Numbered from the stretch's first letter, positions 7,254-14,620 are shown. The stretch: DNA of 14,727 nt from Chitinophagales bacterium (GCA_023251415.1 JAHEYX010000035.1:1-14727); one strand, 5' to 3'. Program-made: numbers and translations. The notes: generated by a model from the sequence alone, not told the origin.

Positions 7254-7291
7254 AAAAAAGCCGACCAGTGCAGAAGACACCAATCGGCTTT
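7254..7291 (-). terminator. Intrinsic terminator of the rpmB-rpmG-DUF4295 cluster
   Basis: AAAGCCGA (7257-7264) pairs perfectly with TCGGCTTT (7284-7291). The 19-base loop can form a further GTG/CAC helix. On the minus strand the stem runs straight into six U (complement of 7254-7259), so it should end the ribosomal-protein transcript. On the + strand only three T follow before AAATAA, so it is at most a weak terminator for rsmI. It lies in the 81-base gap between convergent genes. Confidence 0.8.
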
Positions 7292-7314
7292 AAATAACAC
7301 ATAGGCTATTTGAA

Positions 7315-7479
7315 TTACTTCAAATGAGCAGCTAAATTATCTTTATGCACCATAGCTTCTTTAAAAATGTAAGCTCCGGTTTTTGGAGAAATTTCACATT
7401 TAATCACTTTAGTGTAAGCTTTCGCGTTTGGATCAATAGCACTTTTGGCTTTAATCGCTGTTTTTGCTTGTTTTGCCAT
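7315..7479 (-). CDS. Small DUF4295-family protein
   Basis: A 54-codon reading frame runs from ATG (7477-7479) to TAA (7315-7317). The product begins MAKQAKTAIKAKSAIDPNAK, then AYTKVIKCEISPKTGAYIFK, then EAMVHKDNLAAHLK. The TKVIK..SPKTGAY.FKE..V pattern is the hallmark of the short, basic DUF4295 proteins that follow L33 in Bacteroidota genomes. It starts 9 bases after the rpmG stop, so it is almost certainly co-transcribed with rpmB and rpmG. Size, charge and context suggest a ribosome-associated protein, but no function is established that I know of. In many relatives ftsY follows; here the cluster ends at a terminator. Confidence 0.88.
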   Translation of the reverse strand: MAKQAKTAIKAKSAIDPNAKAYTKVIKCEISPKTGAYIFKEAMVHKDNLAAHLK

Positions 7480-7488
7480 TGTTCAGAA

Positions 7489-7671
7489 TTATTTAATTTC
7501 TTTATGAATAGTATATTTTCTTAAAATCGGATTGTATTTTTTTAACTCAATACGTTCCGGATTGTTTTTCTTGTTTTTCTTAGTAATGTAGCGACTTGTA
7601 CCAGGCATTCCGCTAGTTTTATGTTCGCTGCATTCCAATATAACTTGAACTCTGTTTCCTTTCTTAGCCAT
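7489..7671 (-). CDS. rpmG: 50S ribosomal protein L33
   Basis: The 60-residue basic protein begins MAKKGNRVQVILECSEH and continues with TSRYITKKNKKNNPERIELKKYNP, the L33 core, and ends LRKYTIHKEIK. It has only one cysteine (C14) and none of the paired CxxC motifs, so it is the zinc-independent (C-) form. L33 binds near the E site of the 50S subunit. The gene is 20 bases downstream of rpmB and 9 bases upstream of the DUF4295 gene, in the standard order. Confidence 0.95.
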   Translation of the reverse strand: MAKKGNRVQVILECSEHKTSGMPGTSRYITKKNKKNNPERIELKKYNPILRKYTIHKEIK

Positions 7672-7691
7672 GATGATTTAAATTTGAGATA

Positions 7692-7925
7692 TTATAAATT
7701 TTCTTTTTTCTGAATTTCTTTCAGATACTGATAAATACCTTTTTTGTTAATGGTACGGATAGCAGCAGCAGAAACTTTTAATTGAATCCATTGATTAAAC
7801 TCCGGAACAAAGAATTTTTTGTGTTGTAAATTAGGTAAAAAACGACGTTTAGTCTTAATGTTTGAGTGAGAAACATTATGACCGTACATTGGTCTTTTTC
7901 CTGTCAAATCGCATACTCTTGCCAT
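7692..7925 (-). CDS. rpmB: 50S ribosomal protein L28
   Basis: The 77-residue basic protein begins MARVCDLTGKRPMYGHNVSHSN, followed by IKTKRRFLPNLQHKKFF, both diagnostic of L28. A single cysteine and no CxxC pair make it the zinc-independent type, consistent with its L33 partner. It is first in the rpmB-rpmG-DUF4295 cluster, with a good Bacteroidota promoter about 30 bases upstream. The start ATG is unambiguous from the conserved MARVC N-terminus. Confidence 0.96.
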   Translation of the reverse strand: MARVCDLTGKRPMYGHNVSHSNIKTKRRFLPNLQHKKFFVPEFNQWIQLKVSAAAIRTINKKGIYQYLKEIQKKENL

Positions 7926-7955
7926 TGTGGTAGTTTGTTTTTATTTTTGGGAACG

Positions 7956-7987
7956 CAAATATCCTAAGATTTGTTTATAAAACCAAA
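7956..7987 (-). promoter_or_regulatory. Bacteroidota-type promoter of rpmB-rpmG-DUF4295
   Basis: On the minus strand TTTG (7984-7987) is followed after exactly 20 bases by GATATTTG (7956-7963), a seven-of-eight pattern relative of TAnnTTTG counting the free positions. Both the elements and the spacing fit the -33/-7 promoter of this phylum, and it is the only good candidate in the divergent gap. The remaining 7988-8103 part of the gap, upstream of the acylase gene, is AT-rich. It holds one weak -7-like TTAATTTG (8065-8072) on the + strand with no well-spaced -33 box. Confidence 0.55.
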
Positions 7988-8103
7988 CATTTTCAAAAAT
8001 ATATTATTAACCTTGTTGATAAGAAGCTTAGTTTGTGTTAATTTAGTCGTAACATCAAAATTACTTAATTTGTGCTTTCTTTCGCATAATAAATCGATTT
8101 ACC

Positions 8104-10578
8104 ATGGCTAAAGCTCGATATACTACCGCTAAACTTATTGCAAGTGCTGCTACTACCCTATTGATTGTCATAGCTTTAAGTAAAAATTGGGGCGATTTAC
8201 CACCATTCGGAACCTTACTCGACCCGTTTCAAGGTTGTTGGCAGAATGCAGAACCAAAACAAGCGTTAGAAAATTCGCTTGCTTTACCTGATTTGAATGA
8301 GCCGGTTAAAGTATTGTATGACGCCAATCGCAGCCCTCATATATTTGCAAATACCGAGCATGATTTATACTATGTACAAGGTTATTTAACAGCTCGTGAT
8401 CGACTTTGGCAAATGGAATTACAAACACATGCCGCCGCCGGACGTGTTTCAGAAATACTTGGTTCTAAAGCCATTGCCTTCGACAGAAAACAACGGCGTA
8501 AAGGAATGGTATTAGCCGCACAACGCTCACTAACAGCTATTAACGCTAATCCGATTTCTAAAAACATGGTGCAAAGTTATGCCGATGGCGTCAATGCATA
8601 CATTTCTCAATTAAGTCACAAGCAACTCCCACTAGAATACAAATTGCTGAACTACCAACCGGAAGCCTGGACAACACTTAAAACTGCCTTGTTGTTAAAA
8701 ATAATGGCTGATGATTTGAGTGGTTATTCGAATGATGTAGCCTATACCAATGCCTTAACTCAATTTGGTAGAACTACGTTCGATAAAATGTTTCCTGATT
8801 TTCAAGATTATATTTCTCCTATTATTCCGCGTGGAACGCCGTTCGATTTTACAGGCGATTTAAATGATACAATAACTCCAAAAGTTGATACAACACAGTT
8901 TCTGCATTCAGTTGCCAATGTTATTCTTCCGAGTACACACCGACTTTATTCAACAAAACCGGAAATGCCTATCGGCAGCAATAATTGGGCTGTTGGACCT
9001 TCCAAAACAAAGGATGGTTACCCTATCCTGTGCGGCGACCCACATTTGAAATTATCTTTACCCTCCATTTGGTATGAAATTCAACTGACACTAAATGGTA
9101 AAAGTGTAAATGGCGCATCATTACCCGGGGCTCCAGGTATAATAATTGGTTTCAATGATTCTTGTGCATGGAGTATGACGAATGCTGAACGCGATGTCCG
9201 TGATTTCTATACCATTAAATTTAAAGATGCCACACAAAAAGAATATTGGTTGGACGGCCGTTGGCAAAAAACCACGCAAACAATAGAAACCTTACTGGTT
9301 CGCAACCATAGCCCTGTTTACGATACTGTTTTCACCACACAATTCGGTATTGTTGTTTATGATAAATCCTTTCATGAAGAAGGACAGCCGAAAAACACCG
9401 CTGTTGATTGGATTGCTCAACGTGCGTCGAATGAAGTGATGACAATCTACTTATTGAATAAAGCGGCTAATTATGCAGATTATGCCAAGGCCTTGACGTG
9501 GTATCAATCACCGGCTCAGAATTTTGTATTTGCATGCAAAAATAAAGACATTGCCATCTGGCAACAAGGTTGCTTTCCTATTAAATTTTATGAACAAGGT
9601 AAATTTATTCAGCCTGGTGATAATAGCAAGTTGACCTGGCACAAATTTATTCCAACCAATGAAAATCCTCATATACTAAATCCGGAACGTGGATTCGTGA
9701 GCAGCGCCAATCAGCAACCAACCGATTCAACATATCCTTATTATTACTATGGCGATTATTATGAATACCGCAGTTTACGTATAAATAAAGTACTCGAAAA
9801 CGCTACGAATATTACCATAGAGGACATGAAACACTTGCAACACGATAATTACAATCTGTGGGTAGAAGATTTTAAAAACCAATTAAGCGTATTATTTCCA
9901 AATCAAAAATTAGGTAAAACTATATTTACTATCCCCGGAAAAACTGCTTTTACAACCGACTTATTTACCGGTTGGAATATGGAAAATACTGCTCAAAACC
10001 CTTATACCGCTTTTTACCGCATCTGGTATGAAAATCTAGCTGAGTTGGTATTTGGTGATGAATTCTCGAAAGCAAAAGTGCGTTTGGATTTACCCAATCG
10101 TGATGTGTTTATTAAAAAAATAATGACGGATTCAACTTTTGCCTTAACAGATAATTGCACCACAAAGCAGATTGAAACTATGCCACAATTAGTTATTGAA
10201 AGCTTTGCAGCTACTGTAAAAAAATACGATTCATTGGTTCAAAAAGGTCAGGAAAAATGGGCAGATTACCGTCATTCACAAATTGGGCATTTAGCTAAGC
10301 TCGATGCATTCAGTGTTCCTATTTCGGGTGATGGAGAAGGAAATTCGGTTAACGCACTTACCGGTGATCATGGACCTTCTTGGAAAATGGTTGTCGAATT
10401 AAAGCCTGAAACAGAGGCGTATGGCATTTTTCCGGGCGGACAAAGTGGAAATCCGGGTAGTTATTATTACGATAATCGCATTAGTAAATGGGATAAGGGA
10501 GAGTATGACCGCCTGTATGTTTTCAAACCAACGGACGATGCGAAAGCATCCGCCATTCAATTATTTACTAAAAAATAA
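8104..10578 (+). CDS. Penicillin-acylase-family Ntn hydrolase, membrane-anchored or periplasmic
   Basis: The 824-residue protein has the full penicillin acylase plan. A hydrophobic N-terminal segment (about 10-26) is a signal anchor or signal peptide for export. The alpha-chain part has the characteristic YYVQGYLTARDRLWQMELQTHAAAGRVSEILG (89-120). The beta chain would begin at S292 in IGSNNWAVGPSKTKDGYPILCGDPHL, which carries the SNNW motif of the autocatalytic nucleophile serine. Further family blocks are LPGAPGIIIGFNDSCAWSMTNAERDVRDFY and, near the C-terminus, GDGEGNSVNALTGDHGPSWKM and GGQSGNPGSYYYDNRI. Members hydrolyse amides such as beta-lactam side chains or acyl-homoserine lactones, and the substrate here cannot be read from sequence. 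It is followed after 5 bases by a small membrane-protein gene that is probably co-transcribed. Confidence 0.92.
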   Translation: MAKARYTTAKLIASAATTLLIVIALSKNWGDLPPFGTLLDPFQGCWQNAEPKQALENSLALPDLNEPVKVLYDANRSPHIFANTEHDLYYVQGYLTARDRLWQMELQTHAAAGRVSEILGSKAIAFDRKQRRKGMVLAAQRSLTAINANPISKNMVQSYADGVNAYISQLSHKQLPLEYKLLNYQPEAWTTLKTALLLKIMADDLSGYSNDVAYTNALTQFGRTTFDKMFPDFQDYISPIIPRGTPFDFTGDLNDTITPKVDTTQFLHSVANVILPSTHRLYSTKPEMPIGSNNWAVGPSKTKDGYPILCGDPHLKLSLPSIWYEIQLTLNGKSVNGASLPGAPGIIIGFNDSCAWSMTNAERDVRDFYTIKFKDATQKEYWLDGRWQKTTQTIETLLVRNHSPVYDTVFTTQFGIVVYDKSFHEEGQPKNTAVDWIAQRASNEVMTIYLLNKAANYADYAKALTWYQSPAQNFVFACKNKDIAIWQQGCFPIKFYEQGKFIQPGDNSKLTWHKFIPTNENPHILNPERGFVSSANQQPTDSTYPYYYYGDYYEYRSLRINKVLENATNITIEDMKHLQHDNYNLWVEDFKNQLSVLFPNQKLGKTIFTIPGKTAFTTDLFTGWNMENTAQNPYTAFYRIWYENLAELVFGDEFSKAKVRLDLPNRDVFIKKIMTDSTFALTDNCTTKQIETMPQLVIESFAATVKKYDSLVQKGQEKWADYRHSQIGHLAKLDAFSVPISGDGEGNSVNALTGDHGPSWKMVVELKPETEAYGIFPGGQSGNPGSYYYDNRISKWDKGEYDRLYVFKPTDDAKASAIQLFTKK

Positions 10579-10583
10579 GTCCC

Positions 10584-10931
10584 ATGAAAAACCTGTTTTC
10601 AATTCTAGTAATTGCTGTTTTATGTTGTGCAATGCAATGGTTTCTTCCATGGTGGGTGATTATTTTTCCCTGTGCATTTGTTGGCTTTTTTGTTGGAGAA
10701 AAAGACGGTTATAAAGCTTTTTTACGAGGCTTTATTGGTGTTTTTCTGGTATGGATTAGTTATGCTTTGATTCGCAGTTTAGCAAATGATCACTTGTTAG
10801 CAAACCGCATGTCATTACTTATTTTTAAGCTTAAAGCACCTTATTTACTAATGGTTGTGAGCGCAATTATTGGTGGACTAACCGGTGGATTAGCTGCACT
10901 AAGCGGATTCTATATTCGTTTAAAGTTATAA
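10584..10931 (+). CDS. Small multi-spanning membrane protein of unknown function
   Basis: The 115-residue hydrophobic protein is not recognised as a named family. About four membrane segments are visible at residues 4-19, 22-38, 48-66 and 84-110. The last contains a glycine-rich stretch, IIGGLTGGLAALSG. Short charged links (GEKDGYKAFLRG and RSLANDHLLANRM) separate them, and the end RLKL is basic. It starts 5 bases after the acylase stop, so translation is probably coupled and the two may act together at the inner membrane. No catalytic motif is seen. A competing frame at 10421-10714 overlaps the acylase gene and is less protein-like. Confidence 0.8.
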   Translation: MKNLFSILVIAVLCCAMQWFLPWWVIIFPCAFVGFFVGEKDGYKAFLRGFIGVFLVWISYALIRSLANDHLLANRMSLLIFKLKAPYLLMVVSAIIGGLTGGLAALSGFYIRLKL

Positions 10932-10966
10932 AAAAGGCCCGTTCTTCATTACTGAAAAACGAGCCT
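10929..10966 (-). terminator. Intrinsic terminator of the tlpA-like gene
   Basis: AGGCCCGTT (10935-10943) pairs with AACGAGCCT (10958-10966) with one mismatch, and TTCA (10945-10948) with TGAA (10953-10956) extends the stem over a TTAC loop. On the minus strand the stem is followed by a U-rich run (complement of 10929-10935), so it terminates the TlpA gene. On the + strand the following GTTAATTT is a poorer tract, though it may still help stop the acylase unit. Confidence 0.75.
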
Positions 10967-10988
10967 GTTAATTTATCGTATTAAACGG

Positions 10989-11519
10989 TTATTTAACTCT
11001 TTTTGCGAGTTCTTGTTCGACCATTTCCGGACGTAAGCCGGCGCCAATTATGGTTCCTTCACCATCTATTAAATAACATTGTGGGATAGAAGTAATCCCG
11101 TAAATACGAGCAGGTTCACTACTCCAATAGCCCAAATCACTAACGTGGTATTTCCAGGTCAATCCGTCTTGTGCTATGGCATTTTTCCAGGCTTGTGCAT
11201 TTTGATCCAAAGAAACACTGTAAATTTCAAAGCCCTTTCCACAATTGAACTTTTTATCTTTATAGGTATTGTACATTTTTACCACAAATGGATTTGCTCT
11301 ACGACAAGGTCCGCACCAACTTGCCCAAAAATCAATCATAACGACTTTTCCTTTGAGCTCACTTAAAGCCATTACATTTCCTTCCGGATTTTTAAAAATG
11401 AGATTGGGTGCTTTTTGGCCATTTACAGGTCCTTGTAAATACGTAGCATGATGATTAAATGCGAACGGGATAGTACTCGCGCTAATTAGAAGCAATAGCA
11501 ATAGCAATGTCTTTTTCAT
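10989..11519 (-). CDS. TlpA/ResA-like thiol-disulfide oxidoreductase, exported
   Basis: The 176-residue thioredoxin-fold protein carries an N-terminal signal peptide (MKKTLLLLLLLISASTIPFAF). The mature part has the AhpC/TSA-Redoxin-type start GQKAPNLIFKNPEGNVMALSELKGKVVMIDFWASWCGPC, with redox cysteines C69 and C72 and a cis-proline near P146 (GITSIPQCYLIDGEGTIIG). It probably works in the periplasm in reducing or shuffling disulfides, for example in cytochrome or envelope-protein maturation. The ATG at 11519 is preferred over the in-frame ATG at 11558. It yields a clean signal peptide, and the upstream ATG lies against a promoter-like sequence. It is 64 bases downstream of the glycosyltransferase gene on the same strand and may be expressed from its own promoter. 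The exact client is not deducible. Confidence 0.9.
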   Translation of the reverse strand: MKKTLLLLLLLISASTIPFAFNHHATYLQGPVNGQKAPNLIFKNPEGNVMALSELKGKVVMIDFWASWCGPCRRANPFVVKMYNTYKDKKFNCGKGFEIYSVSLDQNAQAWKNAIAQDGLTWKYHVSDLGYWSSEPARIYGITSIPQCYLIDGEGTIIGAGLRPEMVEQELAKRVK

Positions 11520-11559
11520 AGTAATATTTTTTAATAAAGTGAAGTTGTTATTTACCATA

Positions 11560-11588
11560 CAAAATTATACCAAAAACCGAATTTCAAA
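11560..11588 (-). promoter_or_regulatory. Candidate promoter of the tlpA-like gene
   Basis: TAATTTTG on the minus strand (11560-11567) fits TAnnTTTG at all fixed positions. A TTTG (11585-11588) lies 17 bases upstream, slightly closer than the usual 19-21. It overlaps the end of the glycosyltransferase frame. A transcript from here would start near 11553-11555, below the ATG at 11558, supporting the downstream start at 11519. Confidence 0.5.
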
Positions 11589-13530
11589 TCAATTTACGAA
11601 ATAAATTCAAATCCATCGCTAAAGTATAATTTCTTCCATATTCCATATGCAAGCGTTCAACCAATTCTGATGGGGCATGCACGCCATAAATTAAATTCAC
11701 ACTAAAAACACATCGTTTAAGCGGCGGTAATTTGTAGCCTGCATTCTTAAGTACCGCTTCGTCGTAACCAATCCATGTTTTATTTCCCCAAAACACATCC
11801 CAAGCATTGGAGGCAAACTGCTTGCGATAGTTGGCATTTATGAAAGGCATAATAAGCGGTAATACAAAACATACTGCGATATCTGTAACACGCTTATTCC
11901 TGAGTTGAAAAGCCGTTGACAGGGCGTAGTTTTGATCAAAGGTATACAAATCACCGGCTGTGTCTTTACTATTGCTCCCTACAATACTTACCCCATCTTC
12001 ACTTACTATTTTAAAACTACACTGATTAGCATGTTGTTGCATCAATGAAATTATACTCGAAGCCGGAATGTCCTTGGCACAAAATATTAATTCATTAACT
12101 TGAAAGGCATCAAGTAAAATGGTTAATTGTTGTAAACTACCTAAGTAGTTCGTAGCCTTACTTAAATTGGATTCGCTGGGTTGCACTAATCCGATTAAGG
12201 TATGTTTGACTTTAATTTGACTTAGAATTTGTTCTACTCGTTTAGCTTCTGCGGTTTCCCCAACTATTAAAATTCGTTTTTGCTCGTCGGCTGTTTGAAA
12301 CAATTCATGATCCATCCAGCTGAGCAACATACGCCAAACCAGCATTACTAGAATACTCCAAGCAGTTCCGAGTAAAATTAATGCACGTGAATATTGCCAG
12401 TTTTTGGGTAAAAAGGCATAGGCTACGGCAATTATTATTGCTCCTAATAATACGCCTCGGATAAGTCGTTGCCAACGATAGGGTTTGTCGTATCCTCCAG
12501 AGAAATAAGCACCTGCCAACCAAAACAGAATGTAACTTGGTAATACGCCCCAAATGTAAACAACAGGATAATGCAGCGCATCGGCAGCACGAACCCGCGT
12601 TTCCCAGAAATGCGCTATTCCGAATAATCCAATGAAAATTAGTACACAATCCAAAACAAATGGCGTGAGCTTGCGAAGAAGTCCGCTAAAAAAAGCGAGT
12701 CCGGCTTTTAAATAAATAGCTCCTTGTAAGGCTGCAATAAACCATCCTGCTTTTGCATGTTTAAAATGCTTTTTCGCAAAAATAATCATGGCTAAATAGA
12801 ACAGCTTAACATAGTTAAAGCTCGCCTTTTTAGTGCTTTCCCCTTTATAATGCAAAATGCATGTTTCTGGAAAATAGTAATTTTTATAACCCGCCTTGAC
12901 TATCCTCCAACTTAAATCAATATCCTCGCCATACATAAAAAAGGTTTCATCCAAATAACCAATTTCATCCAAAACGCTTTTACGCATAAACATAAATGCA
13001 CCGGCCAATACCTCAACCTCATTCGTTTTATTATTAGGTAAATGCCCTAAATAATAATTATTGATACGAGCCGAATTTGGGAATAATTTAAACAACCCAC
13101 TTAATTTATAAAAAGCAGATTTCGGATCAGGGAATCCACGTTTACTTTCCGGAAGATAATTGCCTTTACCATCAATCATTTTTACACCTAAGCCACCGGC
13201 TTCCGGATGCTCGTCCATAAATTGAATACACTTCAAAAAGGAATCCTCTTCAACAACTGTATCCGGATTTAGCAACAATACATATTCGCCTTTTGCAATA
13301 GCAAGTGCTTGGTTATTCGCTTTCGAAAAACCAACATTTACTTTGTTTGCAATAACGTTAACTTCCGGAAATCGAGCTTGAATCCATTCGACAGAGCCGT
13401 CTTTGGAATCATTATCCACCACAATGATTTCAGCGTTGCCTGTTCGTGTTGCGGCACGAACCGATTGCAAACACTCTTCTAAAAAGTATTTGACATTAAA
13501 ATTGACAATAATGACGCTTAGCTTAACCAA
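11584..13530 (-). CDS. Family 2 glycosyltransferase fused to a membrane/Rossmann region and a core-deleted sugar-transferase remnant
   Basis: Residues 1-240 of this 648-residue membrane protein are a GT2 (GT-A) domain of the rhamnosyltransferase type: LSVIIVNFN (4-12), VDNDSKDGS (38-46), NVGFSKANN (65-73), NPD as DXD-like metal site (88-90), and GEDIDLSWR (201-209). About five or six membrane segments follow at roughly 243-252, 262-282, 287-304, 322-342, 357-374 and 383-402. A Rossmann-like domain (418-490, KRILIVGETAEAKR) is like that preceding polyprenyl-phosphate sugar-1-phosphate transferases. The tail (542-648) keeps edges of that enzyme's catalytic domain (LRNKRVTDIAVCFVLP, NVxxG...G, Y...YTLAMDLNLF) but not its catalytic middle. 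The start is TTG at 13528-13530; the frame upstream has no ATG back to a stop at 13570-13572, and the family begins right here. It probably acts in cell-surface polysaccharide synthesis. Confidence 0.88.
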   Translation of the reverse strand: MVKLSVIIVNFNVKYFLEECLQSVRAATRTGNAEIIVVDNDSKDGSVEWIQARFPEVNVIANKVNVGFSKANNQALAIAKGEYVLLLNPDTVVEEDSFLKCIQFMDEHPEAGGLGVKMIDGKGNYLPESKRGFPDPKSAFYKLSGLFKLFPNSARINNYYLGHLPNNKTNEVEVLAGAFMFMRKSVLDEIGYLDETFFMYGEDIDLSWRIVKAGYKNYYFPETCILHYKGESTKKASFNYVKLFYLAMIIFAKKHFKHAKAGWFIAALQGAIYLKAGLAFFSGLLRKLTPFVLDCVLIFIGLFGIAHFWETRVRAADALHYPVVYIWGVLPSYILFWLAGAYFSGGYDKPYRWQRLIRGVLLGAIIIAVAYAFLPKNWQYSRALILLGTAWSILVMLVWRMLLSWMDHELFQTADEQKRILIVGETAEAKRVEQILSQIKVKHTLIGLVQPSESNLSKATNYLGSLQQLTILLDAFQVNELIFCAKDIPASSIISLMQQHANQCSFKIVSEDGVSIVGSNSKDTAGDLYTFDQNYALSTAFQLRNKRVTDIAVCFVLPLIMPFINANYRKQFASNAWDVFWGNKTWIGYDEAVLKNAGYKLPPLKRCVFSVNLIYGVHAPSELVERLHMEYGRNYTLAMDLNLFRKLI

Positions 13531-13569
13531 GGTGTATTGTTTTCTGCAGGGTAAGCAGTTGTAAAAGCA

Positions 13570-14544
13570 CTACCAACCTAAAATCCAAGCAAACATTAAT
13601 GGTGCAACAATAGTTGCATCACTTTCTACAATAAATTTAGGCGTATGAATATCCAATTTACCCCAGGTAATTTTTTCATTTGGAACAGCACCACTGTATG
13701 AACCGTATGATGTTGTACTATCGCTAATTTGACAGAAATAGCTCCAGAATGGAACATCATGCCATTCTAAATCTTGATACATCATTGGTACAACACAGAT
13801 TGGGAAATCGCCGGCTATTCCGCCACCAATTTGAAAAAAGCCTACCCCTTTGCCGGAAGAATTTGCACGATACCATTCACTCAGCATAACCATGTATTCA
13901 ATTCCCGATTTCATGGTAGAAGCTTTCAATTCTCCTTTAATAACATAAGATGCAAAGATGTTCCCCATCGTACTATCTTCCCAACCCGGAACAATTATAG
14001 GAATGTTCTTTTGAGCAGCAGCTAACATCCAGCTGTTCTTTGGATCAATTTCATAATACTGCTCCAATTCACCGCTTAATAATATTTTGTACATGTACTC
14101 GTGCGGGAAATAACGATTTCCTTCATTTTCTGCATTTTTCCAAACACCATGAATGTGTTTTTGTAAACGTCGAAACGCTTCCTCTTCCGGAATACAAGTA
14201 TCCGTTACACGATTATAATGGTTTTCTAATAAATCCCATTCTTCTTGCGGACTTAAGTCACGATAATTTGGAACACGTTTATAATGCGAATGTGCGACCA
14301 AGTTCATAATATCTTCTTCCAAATTGGCTCCGGTGCAACTGATGATTGCAACTTTATCTTGACGAATCATTTCAGCCAATGAAATACCGAGTTCAGCTGT
14401 ACTCATCGCACCGGCAAGAGTAATCATCATTTTGCCCCCTTCTTCCAAGTGTGTTACATAAGCTTTAGCAGCATCCATCATCGCAGCAGAGTTGAAGTGG
14501 CGATAATGCAATTCCATAAATTGCGATACAGTACCTTTTGACAT
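13570..14544 (-). CDS. Deoxyhypusine-synthase-like NAD-dependent enzyme, substrate uncertain
   Basis: The 324-residue protein belongs to the deoxyhypusine synthase (DHS) superfamily. Family landmarks include an early ITLAGAMSTAELG (41-53), SCTGANLEED (69-78, TAGGVEED in eukaryotes), PIIVPGWEDSTMG (182-194), FFQIGGGIAGDFP (236-248), SGAVPNE (284-290) and ITWGKLDIH (292-300). The last carries the reactive lysine K296 that forms the enzyme-imine intermediate. The GGG loop reads IAGDFP where the eukaryotic enzyme has VKHH with its catalytic histidine, so transfer to an eIF5A lysine is unlikely, and bacteria have no eIF5A. Bacterial relatives have been connected with polyamine chemistry such as homospermidine formation, a plausible but unproven role here. 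ATG at 14544 is chosen over an upstream TTG (14577) that falls inside the promoter -7 box. Confidence 0.85.
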   Translation of the reverse strand: MSKGTVSQFMELHYRHFNSAAMMDAAKAYVTHLEEGGKMMITLAGAMSTAELGISLAEMIRQDKVAIISCTGANLEEDIMNLVAHSHYKRVPNYRDLSPQEEWDLLENHYNRVTDTCIPEEEAFRRLQKHIHGVWKNAENEGNRYFPHEYMYKILLSGELEQYYEIDPKNSWMLAAAQKNIPIIVPGWEDSTMGNIFASYVIKGELKASTMKSGIEYMVMLSEWYRANSSGKGVGFFQIGGGIAGDFPICVVPMMYQDLEWHDVPFWSYFCQISDSTTSYGSYSGAVPNEKITWGKLDIHTPKFIVESDATIVAPLMFAWILGW

Positions 14545-14574
14545 AATTTTTCTTTTCGTTTTTAATTTGGATTG

Positions 14575-14582
14575 CAAATGTA
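14575..14582 (-). promoter_or_regulatory. -7 promoter element of the DHS-like gene
   Basis: TACATTTG on the minus strand matches TAnnTTTG at all fixed positions and lies 30 bases before the ATG at 14544. The nearest upstream TTG (14608-14610) is 25 bases away, so the -33 element is poor. The site lies in the 76-base gap after era, giving the DHS-like gene a promoter of its own. Confidence 0.5.
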
Positions 14583-14620
14583 CGTTTTTTTAGGACGAAT
14601 AGAAATGCAATTGTTAGTGC

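Noticed and set aside
10421..10714. 97-codon + strand frame overlapping the acylase end and the small membrane-protein gene
   Set aside because: It overlaps two better genes in a different frame and lacks a coherent protein-like pattern; the ATG at 10584 fits the gap after the acylase stop.
11520..11558. Upstream ATG extending the TlpA-like protein by 13 residues
   Set aside because: It would place a polar segment before the signal peptide, and the codon abuts a -7-like element, so it is probably not in the transcript.
12305..12649. 114-codon frame on the minus strand inside the glycosyltransferase gene
   Set aside because: It is another frame of the membrane-segment coding region; the Cys- and Ser-rich product has no recognisable feature.
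14545..14577. TTG-initiated 11-residue extension of the DHS-like protein
   Set aside because: The TTG falls within the TACATTTG promoter element, and the ATG at 14544 gives the family-like N-terminus.
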